From positions 1 through 6,414 of the forward strand of contig NZ_CAIP01000114.1 of NCBI RefSeq assembly GCF_000297435.1: 6,414 nt of DNA, read 5' to 3'. Numbering within the stretch: position 1 is the stretch's first letter; each line of letters begins with the position of its first letter. Shown here piece by piece: positions 1-6,241 of the stretch. The notes beneath the pieces were generated by a model that worked only from the letters and a program-made list of their open reading frames with translations, was not told where the DNA came from and made no database searches. Both the position numbers and the translations under genes were made by a program. Source of the stretch: Microcystis sp. T1-4. GTDB taxonomy: Bacteria; Cyanobacteriota; Cyanobacteriia; Cyanobacteriales; Microcystaceae.

Positions 1-88
1 CGATCGATTTTGTGGAACACACCATGCACATTGATTCAAGCAAATGATAATAATCTAAAAACGTCTAGGCACAGCGACGGACGGGAGT

Positions 89-96
89 GCGATCGC
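89..96. repeat. HIP1 octamer GCGATCGC (first of five)
   Basis: The highly iterated palindrome of many cyanobacterial genomes. Perfect copies in this window are at 89-96, 866-873, 3787-3794, 4442-4449 and 6169-6176. Four lie inside coding sequence and one in the left intergenic stretch. Five copies in 6.4 kb is far above chance for an octamer and supports the cyanobacterial assignment. Confidence 0.9.
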
Positions 97-163
97 TTAT
101 GATCGAGTTGTAAATTTTTGTTACGAAGTATTGTGCAAGACTACCTATGAGGTGCTTTGGGAA

Positions 164-250
164 CGGAGAGAGAGGGATTCGAACCCTCGTTAAAGTTACC
201 CCTAAACAGCATTTCCAGTGCTGCGCCTTCAACCGCTCGGCCATCTCTCC
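164..250 (-). tRNA. trnS-GGA: tRNA-Ser, anticodon GGA
   Basis: Class II tRNA that reads UCC/UCU serine codons. On the minus strand the acceptor arm GGAGAGA pairs with TCTCTCC, followed by discriminator G (base 164). The D-arm starts GGCCGAGCGGTTGAAGGC. The anticodon stem CAGCA/TGCTG encloses loop CTGGAAA, giving anticodon GGA at bases 216-214. A long variable arm (GTTTAGGGGTAACTTTAAC, pairing with one U-U mismatch and one G-U) identifies the serine type. The T-arm is GAGGG-TTCGAAT-CCCTC, fully paired. The 3' CCA is not encoded (the next bases are TTC), so it must be added after transcription. No clear intrinsic terminator is visible on the 3' side within bases 1-163. Confidence 0.97.
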
Positions 251-270
251 AATTAAGGTCACGATCATCA

Positions 271-300
271 ATCCTACAGCAAATGCTGCCGATCTGTCAA
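271..300 (-). promoter_or_regulatory. sigma70-type promoter of the tRNA-Ser gene
   Basis: Reading the minus strand, a perfect -35 box TTGACA (300-295) is followed by an 18-nt spacer and a -10 box TAGGAT (276-271). Transcription would start near base 264, leaving a leader of about 14 nt before the tRNA 5' end at 250. The spacer contains a short inverted repeat, CAGCA-aa-TGCTG (277-288 on the plus strand). No start site has been measured; the call rests on box quality and position. Confidence 0.7.
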
Positions 301-321
301 ATTATTTTTCTTTTTCCGAAG

Positions 322-543
322 ATGACCGATCAGGTTATACTTCATCTGGACGGGAAACCCTGTCAGTTAAGGGACCTGCGCTTTGATAATGTACCTTTTG
401 GGCGAACGCAGTTCGCCCCTACATTGTGGACAAAATCCGTTACTGTAGGGGCGCAAAGCTTGCGCCCTCCGATCGATTGGGATATTATTCCCACGCAAGT
501 CCCTAAGCATACCCTAGATATTGATTTAAGATGGCGGCTGTAG
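322..543 (+). CDS. doubtful small ORF, 73 aa, no recognised family
   Basis: An ATG at 322 opens 73 codons ending in TAG at 541-543. The protein begins MTDQVILHLDGKPCQLRDLR and contains no motif that I recognise. A GAAG sequence immediately before the ATG is too close to act as a normal ribosome binding site. The middle of the ORF (codons from about base 400 to 467) is simply the two hairpin repeats read through, and its last 41 nt are antisense to the end of the glycosyltransferase gene. The GC-rich repeats lack stop codons in this frame, so openness may be accidental. It could be a chance ORF, a decayed gene fragment into which the repeat pair has inserted, or a small real gene. Chance or remnant is favoured. 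Confidence 0.18.
   Translation: MTDQVILHLDGKPCQLRDLRFDNVPFGRTQFAPTLWTKSVTVGAQSLRPPIDWDIIPTQVPKHTLDIDLRWRL
400..423 (-). repeat. REP-like hairpin repeat, copy A
   Basis: A 24-nt element that reads TGTAGGGG on the minus strand and then folds into an 8-bp stem, GGGCGAAC/GTTCGCCC, with loop TGC. It is the inverted partner of the copy at 444-467, 20 nt away. Palindromes of this kind (TGTAGGGGCG...CGCCC) are common in cyanobacterial intergenic DNA. Neither side has a run of T that would make it a standard intrinsic terminator. Confidence 0.8.
444..467 (+). repeat. REP-like hairpin repeat, copy B
   Basis: A 24-nt element, TGTAGGGG followed by an 8-bp stem GGGCGCAA/TTGCGCCC with loop AGC. It matches copy A at 19 of 24 positions when both are read in the same orientation. 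Four of the five differences fall in stem pairs 6 and 8 and are compensated (A-T against C-G, and C-G against A-T), so both copies stay fully paired. The fifth is in the loop. The element lies 35 nt 3' of the glycosyltransferase stop codon, where the hairpins could shield the 3' end of that mRNA or slow transcription. Confidence 0.8.
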
Positions 544-1600
544 CTAGACCGGTTTTTTGCCAACTAAACTCATCGGCCTGTTTTTTGCCTAGATTACTTA
601 ATTTGGAGTGTAATTGTCGATCTTGAGCGATAATTTTTAGGGCATCGGCTAGGGACTCGACTCGATAGGGATCGATTAAAATTGCCGCTGTTGCCGTGAT
701 TTCTGGCAAAGATGACAAATTTGAGGTAATGACCGGTGTACCGCAGGCCATAGCCTCTAAAACGGGCAATCCGAAGCCTTCCCAGAGACTGGGGAAGACT
801 AAAGCAGTGGCTTGACTGATCACTTTGGGCAGCTCATCGTAGGGGATATAATCGAGGAATTTAATGCGATCGCTGACTGCCAATTCTCGCGCTTGTTGTT
901 GTAAATTGGGGGTATAACGGCGATCAAAGCTGCCGGCAATCCAAAGATGATAATCGCTTAAATCTGGGGGCAGTTGGGCAAAAGCGGCGATTAAACGCGG
1001 TAAATTTTTATAGGGATTGGGACGACCGAGATAGAGAAAATAGGGATGTTCTGGCTTATTATCTTCCATAGGGCGAAAGTGATGATGATCGTAGGCTAGG
1101 GGAATAGAAGTAATTTTATCGGCGGGAATTTGATAATATTCAGTGATATCTTTGGCCGTTGCCTGAGAGTTACAGATGATATGTTTTGCCTGTTGTAATA
1201 CCTGCGGCACATAATAACGGAAATAGTGGGTTAGGGGGGAAGTAAGACTGGGAAACCGCAGGGGAATTAAATCGTGGACCATGACGACAAAGCGACAGGG
1301 AGAATTTATTGGCGCTTCTGGGAGGGGAGAAAAGAGTAAATTGGCGTTTAATTGTCGGTAAATTGACGGTAACTGCCACTGAGTCCAGAGTAAGCGTTTT
1401 AAATGACCTTTCGCTCCTTGATCGGGGCCGAGACCCTTGGGGATAGAATAACAGTTAAAGTCGGGATAACTATTAGCTGTTAGTAGGGTTGGTTCTAAAT
1501 TTTTTAGGTAGGGTAAGAGGTTAAGAATGTAGGTACTGATTCCCGTGGGTTGGGGAAAAAGTACCGAGAGATTAATTAATAACTTAGGCTGTGTATTCAC
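503..1600 (-). CDS. family 4 glycosyltransferase (GT-B fold)
   Basis: Predicted retaining glycosyltransferase that moves a sugar from a nucleotide-sugar donor to an acceptor, probably at the cytoplasmic face of the membrane. No signal peptide or membrane segment is seen. The 365 residues have the two-domain GT-B layout. The N-terminal domain carries a PTGIST loop at residues 18-23, and HDLIPLRFP (109-117) lies at its later part. A linker contains NSQATAKD (144-151). The C-terminal domain contains LGRPNPYKNLPRLI (191-204), with the conserved R193 and K198 positions, and the diagnostic EX7E motif EGFGLPVLE (E274 and E282) followed by ACGTPVI. The start is GTG at 1600-1598, preceded by AGGG at a normal distance. 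Its G is also the last base of the upstream TAG stop, so translation is likely coupled to the TPR gene. Stop is TAG at 505-503. The donor and acceptor cannot be told from sequence; surface polysaccharide synthesis is a guess from the family. The family call is firm. Confidence 0.93.
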   Translation of the reverse strand: MNTQPKLLINLSVLFPQPTGISTYILNLLPYLKNLEPTLLTANSYPDFNCYSIPKGLGPDQGAKGHLKRLLWTQWQLPSIYRQLNANLLFSPLPEAPINSPCRFVVMVHDLIPLRFPSLTSPLTHYFRYYVPQVLQQAKHIICNSQATAKDITEYYQIPADKITSIPLAYDHHHFRPMEDNKPEHPYFLYLGRPNPYKNLPRLIAAFAQLPPDLSDYHLWIAGSFDRRYTPNLQQQARELAVSDRIKFLDYIPYDELPKVISQATALVFPSLWEGFGLPVLEAMACGTPVITSNLSSLPEITATAAILIDPYRVESLADALKIIAQDRQLHSKLSNLGKKQADEFSWQKTGLATAAILNQYLGYA

Positions 1601-3429
1601 TAATTACCCTGTTGATATTTGCTGAGAATTTCTGAGATATATTGGTAGCCTTCCAGTCCAATAGATTTAATCAGGGAGGAACGTTCCAGACTGAAAGTCC
1701 GCTCAAAAGCGGCGATATTTTTGCCGCGAATAACCGTTAATAGACTAGCAGCTTGTCGCCATTCTGCTGCACCGATTTCGTGCAGCCAATACATTCCTAG
1801 AGAACCGCTATAAATTGCCTGTTCAAAATTCTTGTCTTGATAGTAAGCTTCGCCTAAATAAGTTAGTAATAACCCTTGCAGATATAGATCTCCGTAGTAT
1901 TTGGCCGATTCCAATCCTTGCAGGAGAATATTAATCGCCTCTTCGGTTCTTTCAAGGACAAGATATGCTAAACCTAAACTGCTACAACAAAGGGATTTAC
2001 TCTGCCAATCTTGGAGACTTTCGGCTAACTTTAATCCCTGCTGTAAATACTCGATCGAACTTTGATAAATTTCGGGATCATATCTCTCTAACTGTTGCGC
2101 TTCCTGTACCTGACTATAACCCAAATTAGCTAAAGCATTAGCCTGTCCTAAACTATTACCCTGTTGACGACTTAAAATTAAAGCTCTCTGACTTAAATTA
2201 ATCGCTTCTGTATAGTTTTTTTGGATAGCATTGAGACGAGATAAATGGTTTAAATTAGCTATTTCACAAGCAGAATCCTGCTGTTGACGAGCAATTTCTA
2301 AAGCTTGTTGATGACATTCTCTGGCCTGTGGATAGTCGCCACGAATGCGATTAGAATAGGCAATTAAAGTTAAAATTCTCGCCTTTTCTCCCGTACCTTC
2401 CACATAACGCAGAGGAATTGATAAATAATCTAAGGCCTCCTTGAGATAACTACCAGAAAAGGAGGCAAAAATTCCCCCGTATAAAGGAAAATAATCCCGT
2501 TGAGCAAAGGTTCTCAGAATTTGTAAAGCCATCTGAAAACAGCCCCGACTATAGAGGGAATTTTTACTAACTTGCTCGAAACTATTCGTTAACAGTGACC
2601 AAATTAAAGCAAAGGTGAGAAAGGTAGAAATGGATAATTTGGCTCCTAATCTTTCGCTATAGATACGCTGATCAAAAAAGTTAATTAGTCCTCTTTGGAT
2701 ATATTGAAAAACAATAGCAGTTTCTACCCAATCGGTTAAAGTTAAATCCTGAGGGAGAGAATCAAAAGCTTGTTGATTAGCTAAACTTTCTAAGACTCGT
2801 TTTAACCAGGAGGGATTAACTTTACTTGCCCAAATTTGCCAAGGATTCACTCGCTCATTATCATTAGTAAAACCAAGATTGCGATTTTGTTCATAGAGCC
2901 AACTGGTGAGATCATTCGATAAATTTGACCAAGTATTTAACCCCAGATTAATCCCCGTGGCAATTTGCCATAGATCCGCTTCTCCCCGCTGCTGAGCAAC
3001 TGTCTGTAAATGCTTGGCTAACTGTTGTAATTGTTCTAGGGTTAAAGCATTATTTTGATTGGGATCAATTAAATTCACTAACGTCAGTAAACGATCCTCT
3101 CGATCAATGTTCACCAGATTATCGATCGCCGCTGCAGTGAGAGAATTTTGCTGATTGGTTTTTTGATATTTTTCCCATTCACTTTCGATCGTTTCCATGG
3201 CCCGCAAAACCCTAGTGGCTTTAATTTTTGTTTCTAACTGTGAGCGAGTAACGATGATTTTTTCGGTTAAACAACGCTCAAAAATTTCTCCTGTGCCATT
3301 TTTTACTCCCTCGGCTAAAAGGTTATAAACCTGTGATTTAGCCCTAATTTTTCCTTCTAAAGTTAGATTGACAATGCGCTCAATTAGTGCATTATAAGCT
3401 TCGTTGAAGTTATCTCTATTTTCTGTCAT
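1600..3429 (-). CDS. TPR-repeat protein of unknown function
   Basis: A 609-residue protein with no catalytic motif that I recognise. Residues about 346-550 form five helical hairpin units of roughly 40 residues with TPR character: GDYPQARECHQQALEIARQQ (364-383), NYTEAINLSQRALILSRQQG (406-425), YQSSIEYLQQGLKLAESLQD (455-474), RTEEAINILLQGLESAKYYG (494-513) and NFEQAIYSGSLGMYWLHEIG (534-553). TPR arrays bind other proteins, so a scaffold or adaptor role is the reasonable inference. Residues 1-80 are charged and helical and include TGEIFERCL (46-54); the 80-340 region is helical with several Trp residues and a hydrophobic patch at 266-280 too weak to call a membrane span. No signal peptide is seen. 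The ATG at 3429-3427 has no purine-rich ribosome binding site (CCCCCT precedes it), which is not rare in cyanobacteria. It is the first gene of an operon with the glycosyltransferase. Its third codon positions look more AT-rich than those of the protease genes. Confidence 0.88.
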   Translation of the reverse strand: MTENRDNFNEAYNALIERIVNLTLEGKIRAKSQVYNLLAEGVKNGTGEIFERCLTEKIIVTRSQLETKIKATRVLRAMETIESEWEKYQKTNQQNSLTAAAIDNLVNIDREDRLLTLVNLIDPNQNNALTLEQLQQLAKHLQTVAQQRGEADLWQIATGINLGLNTWSNLSNDLTSWLYEQNRNLGFTNDNERVNPWQIWASKVNPSWLKRVLESLANQQAFDSLPQDLTLTDWVETAIVFQYIQRGLINFFDQRIYSERLGAKLSISTFLTFALIWSLLTNSFEQVSKNSLYSRGCFQMALQILRTFAQRDYFPLYGGIFASFSGSYLKEALDYLSIPLRYVEGTGEKARILTLIAYSNRIRGDYPQARECHQQALEIARQQQDSACEIANLNHLSRLNAIQKNYTEAINLSQRALILSRQQGNSLGQANALANLGYSQVQEAQQLERYDPEIYQSSIEYLQQGLKLAESLQDWQSKSLCCSSLGLAYLVLERTEEAINILLQGLESAKYYGDLYLQGLLLTYLGEAYYQDKNFEQAIYSGSLGMYWLHEIGAAEWRQAASLLTVIRGKNIAAFERTFSLERSSLIKSIGLEGYQYISEILSKYQQGN

Positions 3430-3442
3430 AGGGGGTTTTTCA

Positions 3443-3491
3443 GTTATCAGTAAACAGTAATTAGGGAGAGGTAAACAGTAAACAGTGAACC
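3443..3491. repeat. heptamer tandem repeat, seven units
   Basis: Seven consecutive 7-nt units in register: GTTATCA, GTAAACA, GTAATTA, GGGAGAG, GTAAACA, GTAAACA and GTGAACC. The consensus is GTnAnCA, and three units are identical. This matches the short tandemly repeated repetitive (STRR) class known from cyanobacterial intergenic DNA. The array ends 13 nt before the start codon of the TPR gene, so it would be part of that gene's leader transcript. Confidence 0.75.
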
Positions 3492-3503
3492 GAAAACTCA
3501 GAT

Positions 3504-3529
3504 CTGATCACCGAGTCACTGATCACCGA
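3504..3529. repeat. 11-bp direct repeat, two copies 15 nt apart
   Basis: CTGATCACCGA occurs at 3504-3514 and again at 3519-3529. The first copy overlaps the end of a perfect 10-bp palindrome, TCAGATCTGA, at 3498-3507. It follows directly after the heptamer array and probably belongs to the same repeat-rich intergenic block. No function can be assigned. Confidence 0.6.
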
Positions 3530-3562
3530 TAAGGCTGATATTTGGGGAAATTGTCTAGAAAT

Positions 3563-3583
3563 CATGACAAAATTTTTGTAATG
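3563..3583. promoter_or_regulatory. 21-bp inverted repeat, candidate operator
   Basis: Arms CATGACAAAA (3563-3572) and TTTTGTAATG (3574-3583) are complementary at 9 of 10 positions around a single central T. A one-base centre is unfavourable for an RNA hairpin but normal for a dimeric DNA-binding protein. The right arm contains TTGTAA (3576-3581), a possible -35 box 19 nt before TAAGAT (3601-3606), so a bound protein could block or aid the protease promoter. It could also serve the divergent TPR operon. It does not match the NtcA (GTA-N8-TAC) pattern. The promoter boxes themselves are weak and not certain. Confidence 0.35.
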
Positions 3584-3648
3584 GTTGAGCAGGCAAGGGA
3601 TAAGATAGCATAAGTATAGAATTTAACAAAAAATCTGGTTAACGGACA

Positions 3649-4926
3649 TTGATCAAGTCGATAGCGCAGTGTCAAACGAGTTCTTTTCCCGCTCAGGTAT
3701 GGCAATTAGATCACGGCTTAACCGTAATTCATCAGTATTTACCCGTGACTCCTGTGGTGGTGGTGGATGTGTGGGTGAAAGCAGGTGCGATCGCTGAACC
3801 TGATCCATGGTTAGGTATGGCCCATTTTCTCGAACACATGATCTTTAAGGGGACAAAAAAACTCCCCCCCGGACTCTTTGACTATTTAATCGAAAATTGT
3901 GGCGGAATGACCAACGCTGCCACCAGTCACGATTACGCACACTTCTATCTCACCACCAGTGTGGATCAAATTGAACATACCCTACCCCATCTGGCCGAAA
4001 TTCTCCTCCATGCTGAGATTGACGATGAGGAATTCTATCGGGAAAAAGATGTAGTTCTAGAAGAATTACGGGCCTGTTATGATGATCCCGATTGGATTGC
4101 CTACCAAACCCTCTGCGGAAGTATCTATCAAAACCATCCCTACGGACGCTCTATTCTAGGGGATCAACCCTGTTTAGAGCAATTAACCCCCAATCAAATG
4201 CGCTGTTTCCATCGCACCTATTATCAACCAGAAAATATGTGTGTGGCGATTATCGGGGGAATTGAACCCCAACCAGCTTTAGAAATTATCCGGCAATCTT
4301 TTCGGGAATTTCCCGTCCCCTCGGAATCCCCTCCCCATCTGGTGGCTGCCGAACCCCCCCTGATCGAAATTCGTCGTTCCCAAGTACATTTACCCCACCT
4401 AGAACATTCTCGTCTCTTGATGGGATGGACTGGACCAGGATGCGATCGCCTAGAAGATGCCTTTGGATTAGACTTGCTATCGGTAATTCTTGCCGGAGGA
4501 CGCTGTTCGCGGTTAGTGCGACAGCTGCGGGAAGAAGCGCAAATCGTCCTCGATATTAACAGTAATTTTTCCCTGCAACGGGATTCCAGTCTCTTTACCA
4601 TCGGCGCTTGGCTATCTAGCCCACAAACTGAGACAATTGAAGGTATTATCTGTGAACATCTCCAACATCTGCACGATCATCCCGTCACCCCCGCAGAATT
4701 ACACCGCACTCAACAGTTATTAGCTAACGATTATATTTTCTCCACAGAAACCCCGGGCCAATTAGCGGGACTCTATGGATATTATCAAACCCTGAGAGCT
4801 GCCGATCTAGCCACGATCTATCCCCAAGTTATCCAAAGTTTGCAACCGTCAGATCTCCAGCGTCTGGCTCGTCAGTATCTCTCCCCGGAGCGATATGCTA
4901 TTACAATAATGCAACCCTGTGAATAA
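3649..4926 (+). CDS. M16 family zinc metallopeptidase, catalytic subunit
   Basis: Predicted zinc peptidase of the pitrilysin/processing peptidase family (M16B type), 425 residues, cytoplasmic by lack of a signal peptide. The inverted zinc motif HFLEH is at residues 59-63 (H59 and H63 ligands, E62 catalytic base). The third ligand is E139 in VVLEEL (135-140), exactly 80 residues after H59 as in mitochondrial processing peptidase beta; E132 is the supporting glutamate. Residues about 20-170 form the N-terminal M16 domain and 180-350 the C-terminal one. In the C-terminal R/Y pair, R294 is present but the Tyr is replaced by L301. The start is TTG at 3649: it is the only usual start codon between the in-frame stop TAA at 3640-3642 and the first conserved strand HGLTVIHQYLP. 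The second M16 gene follows after 3 nt, so the two are almost certainly one operon and one complex. Substrates are unknown; small peptides or protein fragments are plausible. Confidence 0.93.
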   Translation: MIKSIAQCQTSSFPAQVWQLDHGLTVIHQYLPVTPVVVVDVWVKAGAIAEPDPWLGMAHFLEHMIFKGTKKLPPGLFDYLIENCGGMTNAATSHDYAHFYLTTSVDQIEHTLPHLAEILLHAEIDDEEFYREKDVVLEELRACYDDPDWIAYQTLCGSIYQNHPYGRSILGDQPCLEQLTPNQMRCFHRTYYQPENMCVAIIGGIEPQPALEIIRQSFREFPVPSESPPHLVAAEPPLIEIRRSQVHLPHLEHSRLLMGWTGPGCDRLEDAFGLDLLSVILAGGRCSRLVRQLREEAQIVLDINSNFSLQRDSSLFTIGAWLSSPQTETIEGIICEHLQHLHDHPVTPAELHRTQQLLANDYIFSTETPGQLAGLYGYYQTLRAADLATIYPQVIQSLQPSDLQRLARQYLSPERYAITIMQPCE

Positions 4927-4929
4927 AAG

Positions 4930-6189
4930 ATGTCCGCTTCCCCCATTCACCGCTTAACCTTAGAAAATGGCATCACCCTTTTAGTGGTGGAAAATACGGC
5001 CGTGGAGTTAGTTGCAGGGAGGATTTTTCTCAAAAATGCGGGTACTCGGTGGGAAAAAACCGAAAAAGCGGGTTTATTTCGTCTTTTAGCCGTGCTGCTC
5101 ACCAAAGGTACAGAAAAGTTATCTTCCCTAGAAATTGCTGATCGCATTGAGTCCACGGGGGCCGGTTTAAGTGCGGACACGGGGACGGATTATTTTGTGG
5201 TTAGTTTAAAGACTGTTACAAAGGATTTTTTAGATATATTGCGTCTAGCGGCGGAAATTATTCGTTTTCCCAGTTTTCCCCCCCCAGAAATCGAATTAGA
5301 GAAAAATCTCACCCGTCAAAGCATTCGCTCTCAATTGGAACAGCCTTTTAATGTGGCTTTTAATCAATTGCGCGCCGCTATGTACCCCGATCATCCCTAT
5401 GGTATGTCTTTATTGGGTACGGAGGCAACGGTTTCGCAATTGCAACGGGAGGAGCTGCTGGCCTATCATAGTCGCTTTTTCCGTCCCGATAACTTGGTAA
5501 TTAGTCTTTCCGGCCGTATTACCCTAGAGCAAGCAGTAAAAGCAGTGACGGAAATTTTTGGCAGTTGGTCAATTCCCGATCTTCCTTTATCTAGTTTACC
5601 CCCAGCCGCTTTTGATTTTCAGCCCACCTGTTTAACTACCATCCAAGCTAGTCAACAGGCGATCGTTATGTTAGGATACCCCGGCTCTTCTGTACAAGAG
5701 GATGATTATGCGGTTTTAAAATTATTGAGTACCTATCTGGGGAATGGGTTATCTAGTCGTCTATTCGTGGAATTGCGAGAAAAACGGGGATTAGCCTACG
5801 ATGTTTCCGCTTTTTATCCCACCCGTCTCGATTCTTCCCAATTTGTCATTTATATGGGAACTGCACCCCAAAACACCGCCATGGCCCTGTCGGGATTGCG
5901 TCAGGAAGCAGAAAGGTTATATAAAGTAACTTTGAGTGAGGAGGAGTTACAGTCAGCTAAAAATAAGTTATTGGGTCAATATGCTCTCGGTAAACAAACT
6001 AACGCCGAAATCGCTCAATTATATGGTTGGTATGAAAGCTTAGGTTTGGGGATTGAATTCGATCGCACTTTCCTGGATTCTATTAATCAGATTACTCCCG
6101 AACAAGCGCGATCGGTAGCCAGCAAATATTTTCAAAATCCTTACATTTCTTTAGTCGGTCCAGAAAATGCGATCGCAGAAATTCTCTAG
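4930..6189 (+). CDS. M16 family peptidase-like, zinc-free partner subunit
   Basis: A 419-residue M16 homologue that cannot bind zinc. Aligning GLFRLLAVLLTKGT (48-61) with GMAHFLEHMIFKGT of the upstream protein places R51, A54 and V55 where H, E and H should be. S131 replaces the third ligand, while E124 keeps the supporting glutamate position. The C-terminal domain holds the R/Y pair intact: R283 and Y290 in LREKRGLAY (282-290), seven residues apart. In characterised M16B heterodimers one chain carries the zinc site and the other the R/Y pair that holds the substrate, so this chain is inferred to be the partner of the upstream protein. No signal peptide is seen. The ATG at 4930 follows the previous TAA by 3 nt with only AAAAG as a poor ribosome binding site, so re-initiation after the first gene is likely. 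Stop is TAG at 6187-6189. Confidence 0.92.
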   Translation: MSASPIHRLTLENGITLLVVENTAVELVAGRIFLKNAGTRWEKTEKAGLFRLLAVLLTKGTEKLSSLEIADRIESTGAGLSADTGTDYFVVSLKTVTKDFLDILRLAAEIIRFPSFPPPEIELEKNLTRQSIRSQLEQPFNVAFNQLRAAMYPDHPYGMSLLGTEATVSQLQREELLAYHSRFFRPDNLVISLSGRITLEQAVKAVTEIFGSWSIPDLPLSSLPPAAFDFQPTCLTTIQASQQAIVMLGYPGSSVQEDDYAVLKLLSTYLGNGLSSRLFVELREKRGLAYDVSAFYPTRLDSSQFVIYMGTAPQNTAMALSGLRQEAERLYKVTLSEEELQSAKNKLLGQYALGKQTNAEIAQLYGWYESLGLGIEFDRTFLDSINQITPEQARSVASKYFQNPYISLVGPENAIAEIL

Positions 6190-6199
6190 TCAGAGCAAA

Positions 6200-6227
6200 A
6201 AGCAGCAATAAAAAACTATTGCCGCTT
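6200..6227. terminator. hairpin terminator usable from both strands
   Basis: Arms AAGCAGCAATA (6200-6210) and TATTGCCGCTT (6217-6227) flank a 6-nt loop. In the minus-strand RNA all 11 pairs form, one of them G-U, and the stem runs into a U tract. In the plus-strand RNA the same position is an A-C mismatch, and the stem is followed by CUAUUUUU. It begins 11 nt after the stop of the protease operon and 15 nt past the 3' end of the convergent tRNA-Asn gene, so it probably ends both transcripts, more strongly the tRNA one. Confidence 0.75.
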
Positions 6228-6241
6228 CTATTTTTGATTAA

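Noticed and set aside
1..163. Gene or terminator in the left edge
   Set aside because: Only short ORFs without motifs and no convincing hairpin with a T tract were found; apart from the HIP1 site nothing can be assigned.
400..467. Hairpin pair as an intrinsic terminator of the glycosyltransferase gene
   Set aside because: Neither hairpin is followed by a run of T on the minus strand; the sequence fits an interspersed repeat better, though it may still affect mRNA ends.
3443..3529. CRISPR array
   Set aside because: Units are 7 or 11 nt and lack spacers of regular length; no cas gene is present.
3849..3863. Programmed frameshift site at the A7 run
   Set aside because: The zero frame continues through the full conserved protein and no downstream overlapping product makes sense.
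4224..4601. 125-codon minus-strand ORF inside the first protease gene
   Set aside because: It is antisense to a clearly conserved M16 gene, is rich in Arg and Ser as expected of a complementary frame, and shows no motif.
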